Assembly (NCBI RefSeq): GCF_018613195.1
Contig: NZ_JAGGQQ010000004.1
Coordinates: 335,375 to 399,374, forward strand
Origin: Bacillus sp. ISL-45
Lineage (GTDB): Bacteria > Bacillota > Bacilli > Bacillales > Cytobacillaceae
DNA length: 64,000 nt
Direction of reading: 5' to 3'
The notes below the pieces were generated by a model that saw nothing but the letters and a program-made list of their open reading frames with translations, made no database searches and was not told the origin of the DNA. Position 1 is the first letter of the stretch, and every line of letters begins with the position of its first letter. Position numbers and translations under genes: made by a program. Shown piece by piece: positions 17,818 through 26,062 of this stretch.

Positions 17818-18016
17818 TGTGTTCCTCCTATGATTCTCGTCCCCTAAATTTTATCAATATTAAGTACATTTAAAAAGTGCTTGAGTCTCGGAGGTGATTA
17901 AATTTAAATCTGATAAGGATAGAGAAGAAATTTTTCCGATGAGGATTAGTTGATAAATTTCAACATCAGTTAATTGAGTAAAATAAAAGTAGTCTGAAGC
18001 ATTAAAAAAATTTATT
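17818..18016. other. Gene-free stretch upstream of the crotonase gene
   Basis: About 200 AT-rich bases before the tandem array. They must hold the crotonase promoter, but I see no convincing -35/-10 pair and no cre-like site. Confidence 0.4.
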
Positions 18017-18702
18017 AGAACACGAATTCATATGCCCCATCGGCAAAAGTGGCTCAATAAGGGGGATTGGAACATGAATTCATATGCCACATCAGAAAAA
18101 ATGTCTCAATAAGAGGGATTGGAGCACGAATTCAAATGCCACATCAAAAAAAGTGGCTCAATAAGAGGGATTGGAACATGAATTCATATGCCCCATCAAA
18201 AAAAGTGGCTCAATAAGAGGGATTGGAGCACGAAATCCAATGCCACATCATCAAAAAAAGTGTCTCAATAAGGGGGATTGGAACATGAATTCATATGCCA
18301 CATCAGAAAAAATGTCTCAATAAGAGGGATTGGAGCACGAATTCAAATGCCACATCAAAAAAAGTGTCTCAGTAAGAGGGATTGGAACATGAATTCATAT
18401 GCCACATCAAAAAAAGTGTCTCAATAAGAGGGATTGGAGCACGAATTCAAATGCCACATCAAAAAAAGTGGCTCAATAAGAGGGATTGGAGCACGAAATC
18501 CAATGCCACATCATCAAAAAAAGTGGCTCAATAAGGGGGATTGGAACATGAATTCATATGCCACATCAGAAAAAATGTCTCAATAAGAGGGATTGGAGCA
18601 CGAATTCAAATGCCACATCAAAAAAAGTGTCTCAATAAGAGAGTTTGGAACATGAATTCATATGCCATGTCAGAAAAAGTGGCTCAATAAGAGGAATCTA
18701 AA
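18017..18702. repeat. Tandem array 3: thirteen 52/55-bp units with higher-order structure
   Basis: Using the CAYGAA anchor, units start at 18021, 18073, 18125, 18177, 18229, 18284, 18336, 18388, 18440, 18492, 18547, 18599 and 18651. Steps are 52 except two of 55, where an extra TCA is present. Three unit types occur: A (GGAACATGAATTCATATG), B (GGAGCACGAATTCAAATG) and B' (GGAGCACGAAATCCAATG plus the TCA). The order from unit 5 is B' A B A B, B' A B A, a 263-bp higher-order repeat. Many units can fold GCCAC with GTGGC around an A-rich loop. It lies between the rpmF terminator and the crotonase gene. Confidence 0.95.
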
Positions 18703-18824
18703 GCAGCTTAAAATGTCGGTAATCGGGGTAAACTGTCAGCAGCATTTATACGGATTAAAGCAGAAGTGGTGCTCCAATGTCCTACTTCTTGAAGGCAGAT
18801 GACTTTTTCAAGTCTGCTAAAATG
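18703..18824. other. Gene-free stretch between the array and the rpmF terminator
   Basis: About 120 bases, unique sequence, with no coding or RNA signal seen. Confidence 0.4.
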
Positions 18825-18859
18825 AAAAAAAGCACAGGGATGCAGTTGCATTCTGTGCT
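18824..18859 (-). terminator. Terminator of rpmF
   Basis: Minus-strand stem AGCACAGAATGC with GCATCCCTGTGCT and a four-base loop, then T7. It ends the yceD-rpmF transcript. Confidence 0.85.
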
Positions 18860-18873
18860 TTTTCACGAGAAAA

Positions 18874-19047
18874 TTAGTCGTTTACAACTTCTTTCCCTTT
18901 GTATGTTCCGCAAGCTTTGCACACACGGTGAGCAAGTTTCATTTCACCGCAGTTAGGGCATGCTACCATACCCGGAACTTGTAATTTAAAATGAGTACGG
19001 CGTTTTCTTTTCGCAGTTTTAGACGTTCTTCTAAATGGTACAGCCAT
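18874..19047 (-). CDS. rpmF: 50S ribosomal protein L32
   Basis: 57-residue ribosomal protein with a zinc ribbon, CPNC near 30 and CKAC near 43. The start is [20 protein letters not shown], the universal Bacillus N-terminus, with AAGGAGGTG six bases upstream; an in-frame extension of three residues is rejected. It forms an operon with yceD, the usual pair in Bacillota. The four-cysteine form is the zinc-binding paralogue type. Confidence 0.97.
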   Translation of the reverse strand: MAVPFRRTSKTAKRKRRTHFKLQVPGMVACPNCGEMKLAHRVCKACGTYKGKEVVND

Positions 19048-19127
19048 TCTTCCCACCTCCTTAAAAGGAATAAGAAAGTTTATGAAGGCCAGTCCTTTTC
19101 TGGACCTCCACGCTCTTTTTTAATCGA

Positions 19128-19652
19128 TTAGTCAGAGGAACCCTTAGAGTCCTCAAAGAATTTTGCAAGTCCGGCAAGTCGGGGATCAAGTTTTTCGGAT
19201 TTCTCCTGTTCCTCGATTACTTCCCAATCCTTACCTGACTGGGGTGCGCCTTCTTGACCAGCGCTATCATCACAGAATACCTGCATGGGAACTTCCACTA
19301 GCAAGATTTCCCTGATGATGGGTTCAAGATCAATGACATCGCCTGTTACTTGATGAACTTCCTCTTCAGCCTCATAGTCGTGGCTGTTTAGCATGAAAGT
19401 TTCAGTTGTTTCCACATCAATTGGATATTTTACATCAACCAGTGTCCGTGAACAAGGCAGGATCAGATGTCCATCAACCCGGATATGGAATGTCACTCTT
19501 GTGGCACTGATATCTGCCCTTCCCGTTAGATGGATGGGAGATACCTTACGGATTGTCGGATCTGTTTCCTTAATCGAGTCCATTGGGACAAACTCGTCAA
19601 TCAGAAAGTCCTTGTTTCGATGTTTTTGTATCTGACTTATTGTCCATTTCAT
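19128..19652 (-). CDS. ylbN: YceD family (DUF177) protein YlbN
   Basis: 174-residue DUF177 protein. YceD proteins are linked to 23S rRNA maturation or ribosome assembly in other organisms, which suits constant pairing with rpmF. Visible features are RVDGHLILPCSRTLVDVKYP near 79 with the family CSRTL motif and the C-terminal DPRLAGLAKFF that matches DPRLA(V/L)L of the family; the zinc-binding cysteines of some members are absent. ATG at 19652 (MKWTISQI) fits the family and has GGGGTGA upstream. Confidence 0.88.
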   Translation of the reverse strand: MKWTISQIQKHRNKDFLIDEFVPMDSIKETDPTIRKVSPIHLTGRADISATRVTFHIRVDGHLILPCSRTLVDVKYPIDVETTETFMLNSHDYEAEEEVHQVTGDVIDLEPIIREILLVEVPMQVFCDDSAGQEGAPQSGKDWEVIEEQEKSEKLDPRLAGLAKFFEDSKGSSD

Positions 19653-19678
19653 AGAATCACCCCAAGGCAACAAAGGTA

Positions 19679-19708
19679 ATTATAGACCTTCGCGTAATCA
19701 TTTGTCAA
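19679..19708 (-). promoter_or_regulatory. Sigma-A promoter of yceD-rpmF
   Basis: Minus strand TTGACA (19708-19703), 18-base spacer, TATAAT (19684-19679): both hexamers are consensus. The start point would be near 19672, about 20 bases before the ATG. Its -35 overlaps the -35 of the opposite promoter. Confidence 0.85.
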
Positions 19709-19730
19709 TATTTTTTCTTTACACTATAAT
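19702..19730 (+). promoter_or_regulatory. Sigma-A promoter of tmcAL
   Basis: Plus strand TTGTCA (19702-19707), 17-base spacer, TATAAT (19725-19730). It shares five of six -35 positions with the divergent yceD promoter, so the two cannot be occupied at once. Confidence 0.8.
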
Positions 19731-19798
19731 TTACATAAATACTTTAAATTAAACTTCAAGACAATGCAATATCCATCTTAACATGAAGGAGTGCAAGA

Positions 19799-21025
19799 AT
19801 GAAAGCAGTTGGAGTTGTTGTAGAGTATAATCCTTTCCATAATGGCCACTTATTCCACTTGCAACAGGCGAAGGAACAAACTGATGCAGATCTGTCGATT
19901 GCGGCGATGAGCGGGAACTTCCTGCAGCGCGGGGAGCCTGCACTTGTCTCGAAATGGGCAAGGACAAAGATGGCTCTCGAGGCAGGCGTTGACATCGTCT
20001 TTGAGCTTCCTTACCGTTTTGCGACACAGCATGCGGAGACTTTTGCAGAAGGGGCAGTTTCGATTCTTTCTGGTGCTGGCTGCGACACTCTTTGTTTTGG
20101 CAGCGAATCCGGTAATTTGGAATCATTCACTAATACGATTTCCTTTCTTGAGGAAAACAAAGATGAATTCCAGGAAAAAATAAAATTTTATACAGGGGAA
20201 GGCTATAGTTACCCTAAATCAATCGCTCTTAGCTTCCATTCGCTTGCTCCATCTGAAAGCTTCATCGATATTTCAAAGCCGAATAACATTCTCGGACTTC
20301 ATTACATACAGGCAATCATCAGGCAAGAAAGCTCAATGAAAGCTGAAACGATCACCAGGAAGAATGCCGGGTACCATGACGAGCATTTTGCATCAGCGAC
20401 AATAGCCAGCGCGACAAGTATACGTAAAGCGTTATTTGGATCGGCAGGAGAGATTGAAACGATCAAGCAATACGTACCAGAAACAACATATGCTCAGCTA
20501 ATAAACTACAGAGATCAATATGGCGGGTTCCATTCATGGGAAAATTACTGGCCTTTATTGAAATATAAACTGACCCAAAGCGATCCATCAGAATTAAGGG
20601 AGTTCTATGAAGTCGAAGAAGGACTGGAGAATAGATTGCTTGCCGCTGCATCTTCCTCAGGCTCTTTTCAGCAATTCATGGAATCAATCAAAACCAAGCG
20701 TTATACATGGACAAGGCTGCAGAGAGTATGCCTGCATATTTTAACTAATACACGAAAAGACACCATGAAAACGAGCCAAAAAACAGTGAATTATTTGAGG
20801 TTATTAGGTGCAACGGAAAAAGGCCGTTCCTACCTGAATTCCAAAAAAAAGGATTTCAGTCTGCCGCTCGTTTCGAAGCTGTCTGCTTTTTCTGACCCTG
20901 ACATCGAACTGGATATCAAAGCGTCAAAGATTTATGCTCTTGGCCAGAAGGATCATGGCCAGGAACAGCTGCTTGCGGAAGAATTCAGCCGGCCGCCAAT
21001 CATGTTGAAAAATAGCCGTCAATGA
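19799..21025 (+). CDS. tmcAL: tRNA(Met) cytidine acetate ligase TmcAL (YlbM)
   Basis: Uses ATP and acetate to make N4-acetylcytidine at the wobble position (C34) of elongator tRNA-Met. The 408 residues start with the nucleotidyltransferase-like GVVVEYNPFHNGHLFHLQ, whose HNGH is the ATP-binding HxGH, followed by AAMSGNFLQRGEPA near 39 and VFELPYRFATQHAETFAEGAV near 66. AAGGAGTG lies seven bases before the ATG. Position opposite yceD-rpmF is as in B. subtilis ylbM. A bidirectional terminator follows. Confidence 0.93.
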   Translation: MKAVGVVVEYNPFHNGHLFHLQQAKEQTDADLSIAAMSGNFLQRGEPALVSKWARTKMALEAGVDIVFELPYRFATQHAETFAEGAVSILSGAGCDTLCFGSESGNLESFTNTISFLEENKDEFQEKIKFYTGEGYSYPKSIALSFHSLAPSESFIDISKPNNILGLHYIQAIIRQESSMKAETITRKNAGYHDEHFASATIASATSIRKALFGSAGEIETIKQYVPETTYAQLINYRDQYGGFHSWENYWPLLKYKLTQSDPSELREFYEVEEGLENRLLAAASSSGSFQQFMESIKTKRYTWTRLQRVCLHILTNTRKDTMKTSQKTVNYLRLLGATEKGRSYLNSKKKDFSLPLVSKLSAFSDPDIELDIKASKIYALGQKDHGQEQLLAEEFSRPPIMLKNSRQ

Positions 21026-21050
21026 ATCTACAGGAAATCTTTAAGATAAA

Positions 21051-21080
21051 AAAAATCAAGCTGGATTCAGCTTGATTTTT
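21051..21080. terminator. Bidirectional terminator between tmcAL and ddcP
   Basis: AAAAATCAAGCTG, loop GATT, CAGCTTGATTTTT; runs of A and T flank both sides. The stop codon of ddcP (21067-21069) lies within it, so the last codons form half the stem. Confidence 0.88.
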
Positions 21081-22092
21081 CTTTTAAATTTTCCAGATAC
21101 GATACAGCTTCATCAAAAGTATCCACAGGAACTATTTTCATTTTTGTATCAATATCTTCAGCCGCTATAAGTGCTTCTTCGTAGTTCGATCCCTTTGCAC
21201 CTTTTTCAAACGGAGCAAAGAAGATTTCTGCACCTGCCTTATCCGCAGCTACGACTTTCTGCTGAATTCCGCCGATTCTTCCTACCGTTCCGCCGGGACT
21301 CATTGTGCCTGTACCAGCTATTTCATAACCTTTTGTCAAATCTTCCTCGGTCAATTGGTTGTAGATTTCCAAAGAAAACATAAGTCCAGCCGATGGTCCG
21401 CCGATTTCCTCGGATTGTACTGTTACGTCAGGCTCAACGTCAATTTCTTTGTCATCCACAAGCTGGATCCCTACTACCGGCCGATTGCTTCCATCATCCA
21501 GTGCCTTTAGTGGAATTTTCACTGAATTTGTTTTCCCATTCCGTTTATATGAAAGCTCCACCGTATCTCCTGGCTTTTTGGAACTTACATAATCAATGAA
21601 TTCATCAGATGATTCAAACTCATTCCCATCAACCTTGAAAACCAGATCGCCAGGCATAAGCTTGCCTTCAGCAGGCATTCCATCCATTATCCTTAAAACA
21701 TAAACTCCCTTATAGTTGTAGCCAACTGGTTTTCCCGCTTTTTTATAGGCGACCTCTATTGCCGATGTCTTCGAGTTATCCATCATGTGCAGCTGGCGAA
21801 TATTATATTCTTCATCCGATTCATTCTCCGCCCTTATATCTTCTACTGGAAAGATTTCCTGGTATTTGCTCAGCTTGGCAATGACATAGGCATATATATT
21901 CGCTCTTCCCATCCTGACTGTCGTCAGCATGAAACTTCCTTGCTCATCATAACCGTCTTCAACCTCGATAATCGGCTCCAGCTCCTTTGCCATTCCCGGT
22001 TTTGTGACATAGTAAGGCAGGTAAAAAAGAGCGCTAGCCATTATTAATATAGCTGCCAATATAGACAGACCTAAAGACTTTTTTCTGCTCAT
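21067..22092 (-). CDS. ddcP: PDZ-containing Lon-like serine protease DdcP (YlbL)
   Basis: Membrane-anchored protease that in B. subtilis clears the division inhibitor YneA after DNA damage, together with CtpA. The 341 residues (equal to B. subtilis YlbL) show one N-terminal membrane segment (about 7-27), a PDZ domain (about 110-205, MPAEGKLMPGDLVFKVDGNEF) and a Lon-type C-terminal protease domain with the Ser in GGPSAGLMF near 234 and the Lys in IGGIQQKVVAA. The ATG at 22092 overlaps the ylbK stop by four bases (ATGA), which fixes the start. Confidence 0.92.
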   Translation of the reverse strand: MSRKKSLGLSILAAILIMASALFYLPYYVTKPGMAKELEPIIEVEDGYDEQGSFMLTTVRMGRANIYAYVIAKLSKYQEIFPVEDIRAENESDEEYNIRQLHMMDNSKTSAIEVAYKKAGKPVGYNYKGVYVLRIMDGMPAEGKLMPGDLVFKVDGNEFESSDEFIDYVSSKKPGDTVELSYKRNGKTNSVKIPLKALDDGSNRPVVGIQLVDDKEIDVEPDVTVQSEEIGGPSAGLMFSLEIYNQLTEEDLTKGYEIAGTGTMSPGGTVGRIGGIQQKVVAADKAGAEIFFAPFEKGAKGSNYEEALIAAEDIDTKMKIVPVDTFDEAVSYLENLKEKSS

Positions 22093-22880
22093 TCTGTTTG
22101 TGGCTCCTTCCATTGTTCAATGCACTTTCTGATCTTATCGATATGCTTTTTAGCTTCTTCTTCACCGATTGCGATGATTTCTTCAATATTAGTAAATGCT
22201 TTTGAATTAAACATTTCAACTGGCGGCCTCAGCATTACATCCGAAGCGACCTCTCGATTTGCGACCAGCTCCATTTGCATGATATCAATACTCTGCATGA
22301 TCACATCGAAAATCGAGGTAACATCCTCGTTCATCTTCACGCTGGATACATCCACTGCGATCACAATATCTGCTCCCATCTCCTTAGCGACAGAAACGGG
22401 GATCCGGTCAACAACTCCGCCATCAACGAACAATCTTCCGTCCAGCTTTTCCGGAACAAAAATGCCCGGGATCGCGATGCTTGCCCTTACAGCTTCCGCC
22501 ACAGGTCCTTTTTTAAAGACGACCTTCTCCCCTGACATCAGGTCTGTTGCAACAATCCCAATCGGGATATCCAGCTCCTCGATCATTTTGCCATGGGTAA
22601 AAATCCTGATGAGCTCCTTCACCCTTTTGCCGGCGATAAAGCCCATCTTAGGGACCGTAAAATCGAGATAATACTTCCGTTTGAACACACGCGATAGTTT
22701 ATAAAGCCGGTCGACGTCAAGGCCAGCACCGTAAAATGAAGCCACTAGTGCCCCCATACTGCTTCCGGCAATCAAATCGATTGGGATGCCTTCATCTCTT
22801 AATACTTTTATGACACCCAGATGGGCAAATCCCCGTGCCCCACCGGATCCAAGAGCTAAACCAATCTTTGGACTTGCCAA
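22089..22880 (-). CDS. ylbK: Patatin-like phospholipase family protein YlbK
   Basis: Predicted cytoplasmic or membrane-associated lipid acyl hydrolase of the RssA/NTE type. The 263 residues contain the glycine-rich oxyanion loop GLALGSGGARGFAHLGV near 7, the nucleophile elbow GSSMG and the VDGGVVDRIP segment holding the catalytic Asp (DGG). The start is TTG at 22880: AAGGGAGG lies seven bases upstream, while an ATG eight codons earlier has no ribosome site and would put that site inside the gene. It is coupled to ddcP by an ATGA overlap, as in B. subtilis. Substrate unknown. Confidence 0.88.
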   Translation of the reverse strand: MASPKIGLALGSGGARGFAHLGVIKVLRDEGIPIDLIAGSSMGALVASFYGAGLDVDRLYKLSRVFKRKYYLDFTVPKMGFIAGKRVKELIRIFTHGKMIEELDIPIGIVATDLMSGEKVVFKKGPVAEAVRASIAIPGIFVPEKLDGRLFVDGGVVDRIPVSVAKEMGADIVIAVDVSSVKMNEDVTSIFDVIMQSIDIMQMELVANREVASDVMLRPPVEMFNSKAFTNIEEIIAIGEEEAKKHIDKIRKCIEQWKEPQTE

Positions 22881-23305
22881 AGCTTTTTCCTCCCTTAAAA
22901 CCATGAATTTTTCGATACAGACTAAACTTGGTCTAATTTGGAGTTCAGCGAGTATATTGATTTATATGAGGACAAGAGTGACAACTAATCATTATTTATG
23001 TATTCTCTGGCTCTTTACGCAAACTATTTTACTCAGACAACAAAATATATTATGAGTTTTAAATGATCTCCAGGAAGTGGTCTCATTTAAACACAGCCCG
23101 ATACATATATGAATGCTAAAAGCAAAAGTCAACGCGAACACTGCCAGCATCAAAAGAAGCAACAAGTTTCAACTCCTTTTGCATACGGTCCGGTAAGTAC
23201 ATATACTTGGATCTTTAATGGAAAACGATCCCTCTGGTGAGTTTCCTCTATTTTACCATTGATTAATACAGTTTCACAGCAAGACCGCAGGAAGGAGGAT
23301 TTTAG
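22881..23305. other. Divergent region between ylbK and ylbJ
   Basis: 425 bases with no supported gene. It should hold the ylbJ sporulation promoter. The best sigma-E-like string on the plus strand is TCATTTA-N14-CATATATG near 23085-23114, which is weak. A 23-codon frame starting near 22965 lacks a ribosome site. Confidence 0.45.
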
Positions 23306-24523
23306 GTGCTAAAATCAAGAATGAAAACACTTTTCCTAGCAGCCTCCGTCACTTTACTGGCTGCTTCACTCATTTCTTTTCCCCAGCAATCCTTTGATGC
23401 ATCGATTAGAGGCTTGAATATGTGGTGGGAAATTGTCTTCCCCTCACTCCTTCCTTTTTTCATTGTTTCCGAAATGCTGATTGGATTTGGTGTCGTTCGT
23501 TTTATTGGTGTCTTGCTGGAACCACTGATGAGGCCTCTGTTCAAGGTACCAGGTGTTGGCGGATTTGTCTGGGCGATGGGCATGGCTTCCGGCTTTCCTG
23601 CCGGTGCAAAGCTGACGGCCAGAATGCGTCAGGAAGGGCAGCTGTCAAAAATCGAGGCAGAAAGACTTGTATCTTTTACTAATTCATCTAACCCGCTATT
23701 CATTTTTGGCGCAGTATCAGTTGGGTTCTTTTATAATGTCCAGCTTGGTGTTATTCTTGCACTGGCCCACTACCTGGGAAACATCAGTGTAGGGTTGGTA
23801 ATGAGGTTCTACGGCAGGAGCGAAGAAAATGCCACAAAGGAAAAGGAACGAAACCTTACGATCAGGGATGCATTTGCCGCCTTGCACAGGACAAGGATAA
23901 AAGATAATCGCCCGATAGGAAAACTGCTGGGTGACGCCGTGATGTCCTCGATTCAGACGTTGTTGATGATTGGCGGATTCATTATCTTATTCTCGGTTAT
24001 TAATAAACTATTATTCCATCTTCACATCACCGCATTCCTGGCTGAATTCCTTGAAACATTGCTGGTGATGCTTGGGATGACAGAAAGCTTGAGCCTGCCA
24101 TTCATTTCAGGCCTATTCGAAATCACTCTCGGCAGCCAGATGACCAGCCAGATCCAGGAAGCTACTTTGATGCATCAGGCAGTAATAACTAGCTTCATTC
24201 TTGCATTCAGCGGGTTTAGTGTCCAGGCTCAGGTTGCCAGTATTCTTGCCCAGACAGACATACGATTTCAGCCTTTCTTTTTTGCAAGAATCCTTCATGG
24301 GTTCTTTGCGGCATTCTATGCTTTCATTTTATGGAAGCCGGTTTATGAGCGCTACTTTGAAGATGGCCAGCCATCGAATGCTTTGCCGGTTATGGAATAC
24401 CTTACTTCGGAGGGCAGCCGCCTGGCAGATGCACATAATATGCTCACCACGGCAGGCCCTCTGATTACGATCGCCAGTTTGCTCGTTTATGTTTGGTTAC
24501 TTGGAAACCGCATATTAAAAGAG

Positions 24524-24529
<6 letters not shown>
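23306..24529 (+). CDS. ylbJ: Sporulation integral membrane protein YlbJ
   Basis: 407-residue polytopic membrane protein of the nucleoside-recognition (Gate) type, made under sigma-E in B. subtilis and needed for normal spore formation. About eight hydrophobic segments are seen, with FPSLLPFFIVSEMLIGFG near 48 and the conserved GMASGFPAGAKLTARM near 91, and SNPLFIFGAVSVGFF near 130. GTG start with AGGAGG seven bases upstream. It converges on coaD and shares a terminator with it. Confidence 0.9.
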
Positions 24530-25040
<511 letters not shown>

Positions 25041-25613
25041 TTAAATTTCCCCCTCAGCATCTGCATCAACTTTATAAAGAGTAATTCCGATTATTCCATA
25101 TTTTTCGCTTCTTGACTGTACAAGCGCCCCTACCTTATCTGGCAAGGTGATATCAGAAGCATGCTCACAGACGATCAACCCATCATGTTGAATAAGCCTT
25201 TCTTTCTCAATCAATTCCAACAGCTTGACCAGCTGTTGTTTTTTATATGGCGGATCCAAGAATATAAAATCGAAAATAAGGTCTCTTTTTTGAATGGCCT
25301 TCAAAGCCCTGACAGCATCATTTCGGTATACTTCTGCCTTTTCTTCCAAACCGCAGGATCTAAGGTTTTCATTGATGATATGTATTGCCTTGCCTTCACG
25401 GTCGACAAAAATAACTTTATCCAGGCCTCTGCTTAGAGCTTCAATTCCAAGCCCGCCGCTTCCTGCGAATAAATCCAGGCCCAGTCCTCCTGTAAAATAA
25501 GGCCCAATCATATTGAACAGCGATTCCTTCACTTTATCAGTAGTAGGCCTTGTGGACGTTCCGGGTACCGCTTTCAAAACGCGGCCTTTCAAATCACCTG
25601 ATACAACTCTCAT
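25041..25613 (-). CDS. rsmD: 16S rRNA (guanine966-N2)-methyltransferase RsmD (YlbH)
   Basis: SAM-dependent methyltransferase acting on G966. The 190 residues show the N-terminal RVVSGDLKGRVLKAVPG, the SAM-binding DLFAGSGGLGIEALSRG near 47 and the catalytic DPPY in FIFLDPPYKK near 119. Zero-base junction with coaD. Confidence 0.94.
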   Translation of the reverse strand: MRVVSGDLKGRVLKAVPGTSTRPTTDKVKESLFNMIGPYFTGGLGLDLFAGSGGLGIEALSRGLDKVIFVDREGKAIHIINENLRSCGLEEKAEVYRNDAVRALKAIQKRDLIFDFIFLDPPYKKQQLVKLLELIEKERLIQHDGLIVCEHASDITLPDKVGALVQSRSEKYGIIGITLYKVDADAEGEI

Positions 25614-25721
25614 ATTTTATTACTCCTCAATCATTTAAGCATTTTCATTTTATCTTATCGCTATTTTCGCTTTGATCGTTACTTTTGAACACATACAGAG
25701 ATCCGCATTCTTAGCGTTTTG

Positions 25722-25799
25722 AGGCTCTTTCCGATGATGCTTCAGAAACGAATATGCGAAGATGGGTGAAAAAGCAACAAAGTTTACGAAAAGAGCTTA
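25722..25799 (-). repeat. Dispersed repeat with terminal inverted repeats, copy 1 (divergent)
   Basis: 78 bp. The ends are AGGCTCTTTCC and CGAAAAGAGCTT. In minus orientation it opens with AGCTCTTTTCGTAAACTTTG, matching the first 25 bases of the copy at 33568 (GGCTCTTTTCTCAAACTTTG), then diverges. Confidence 0.5.
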
Positions 25800-25850
25800 T
25801 GTAAATTACTCCCTTATCCTACCACACATATAAAAAATTAACCAAATAAG

Positions 25851-25879
25851 TGTATATCCCTTCCTATTGTGGAAATAAT
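25851..25879 (+). promoter_or_regulatory. Sigma-F type promoter of csfG
   Basis: TGTATA at 25851-25856, 14-base spacer, GGAAATAAT at 25871-25879. This fits the forespore sigma-F consensus (WGYATA and GGNRANAMT) at all defined positions. The start would be near 25886, where the first RNA hairpin begins. Confidence 0.7.
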
Positions 25880-25885
25880 GATGAT

Positions 25886-26035
25886 TAACAACATCAATTT
25901 GAGGATGTTGTTGCCAACCGCGGAGAAGACTTACGTTTCCCCATAAGTTCTTCCTCCGGTTTCTCCTCTCCCTTTGCCTTCTATCCTGTTGACAGGATAT
26001 AGAAGGACCCTGCAGAAACTGCAGGGCTTTTTTTT
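25886..26035 (+). ncRNA. csfG: CsfG-like sporulation small RNA
   Basis: A 150-base RNA with its own promoter and terminator. In order: hairpin AACAACATC/GATGTTGTT (25887-25912), a longer imperfect hairpin from CCGCGGAGAAGACTTA to TAAGTTCTTCCTCCGG (about 25918-25959) with a TTTCCCC loop, a pyrimidine-rich linker (TTTCTCCTCTCCCTTTGCC), hairpin TTCTATCCTG/CAGGATATAGAA, and the terminator. In B. subtilis the forespore RNA CsfG is encoded between ylbG and ylbH; here the RNA is next to rsmD (ylbH), with ylbG farther on. I assign it by place, sigma-F promoter and pyrimidine-rich loops; no alignment was run. No peptide-coding frame is evident. Confidence 0.72.
26008..26035 (+). terminator. Terminator of csfG
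   Basis: CCCTGCAG, loop AAA, CTGCAGGG, C, T8 on the plus strand. Confidence 0.92.
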
Positions 26036-26062
26036 GCCATAAAAAAGGCTACAAAAACAAAT

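Noticed and set aside
18017-18702. CRISPR array
   Set aside because: Units are contiguous with no unique spacers, the whole unit is repeated, and no cas genes are near. The same holds for the other three arrays.
22965-23055. Small plus-strand peptide before ylbJ
   Set aside because: No ribosome site and no conserved features.
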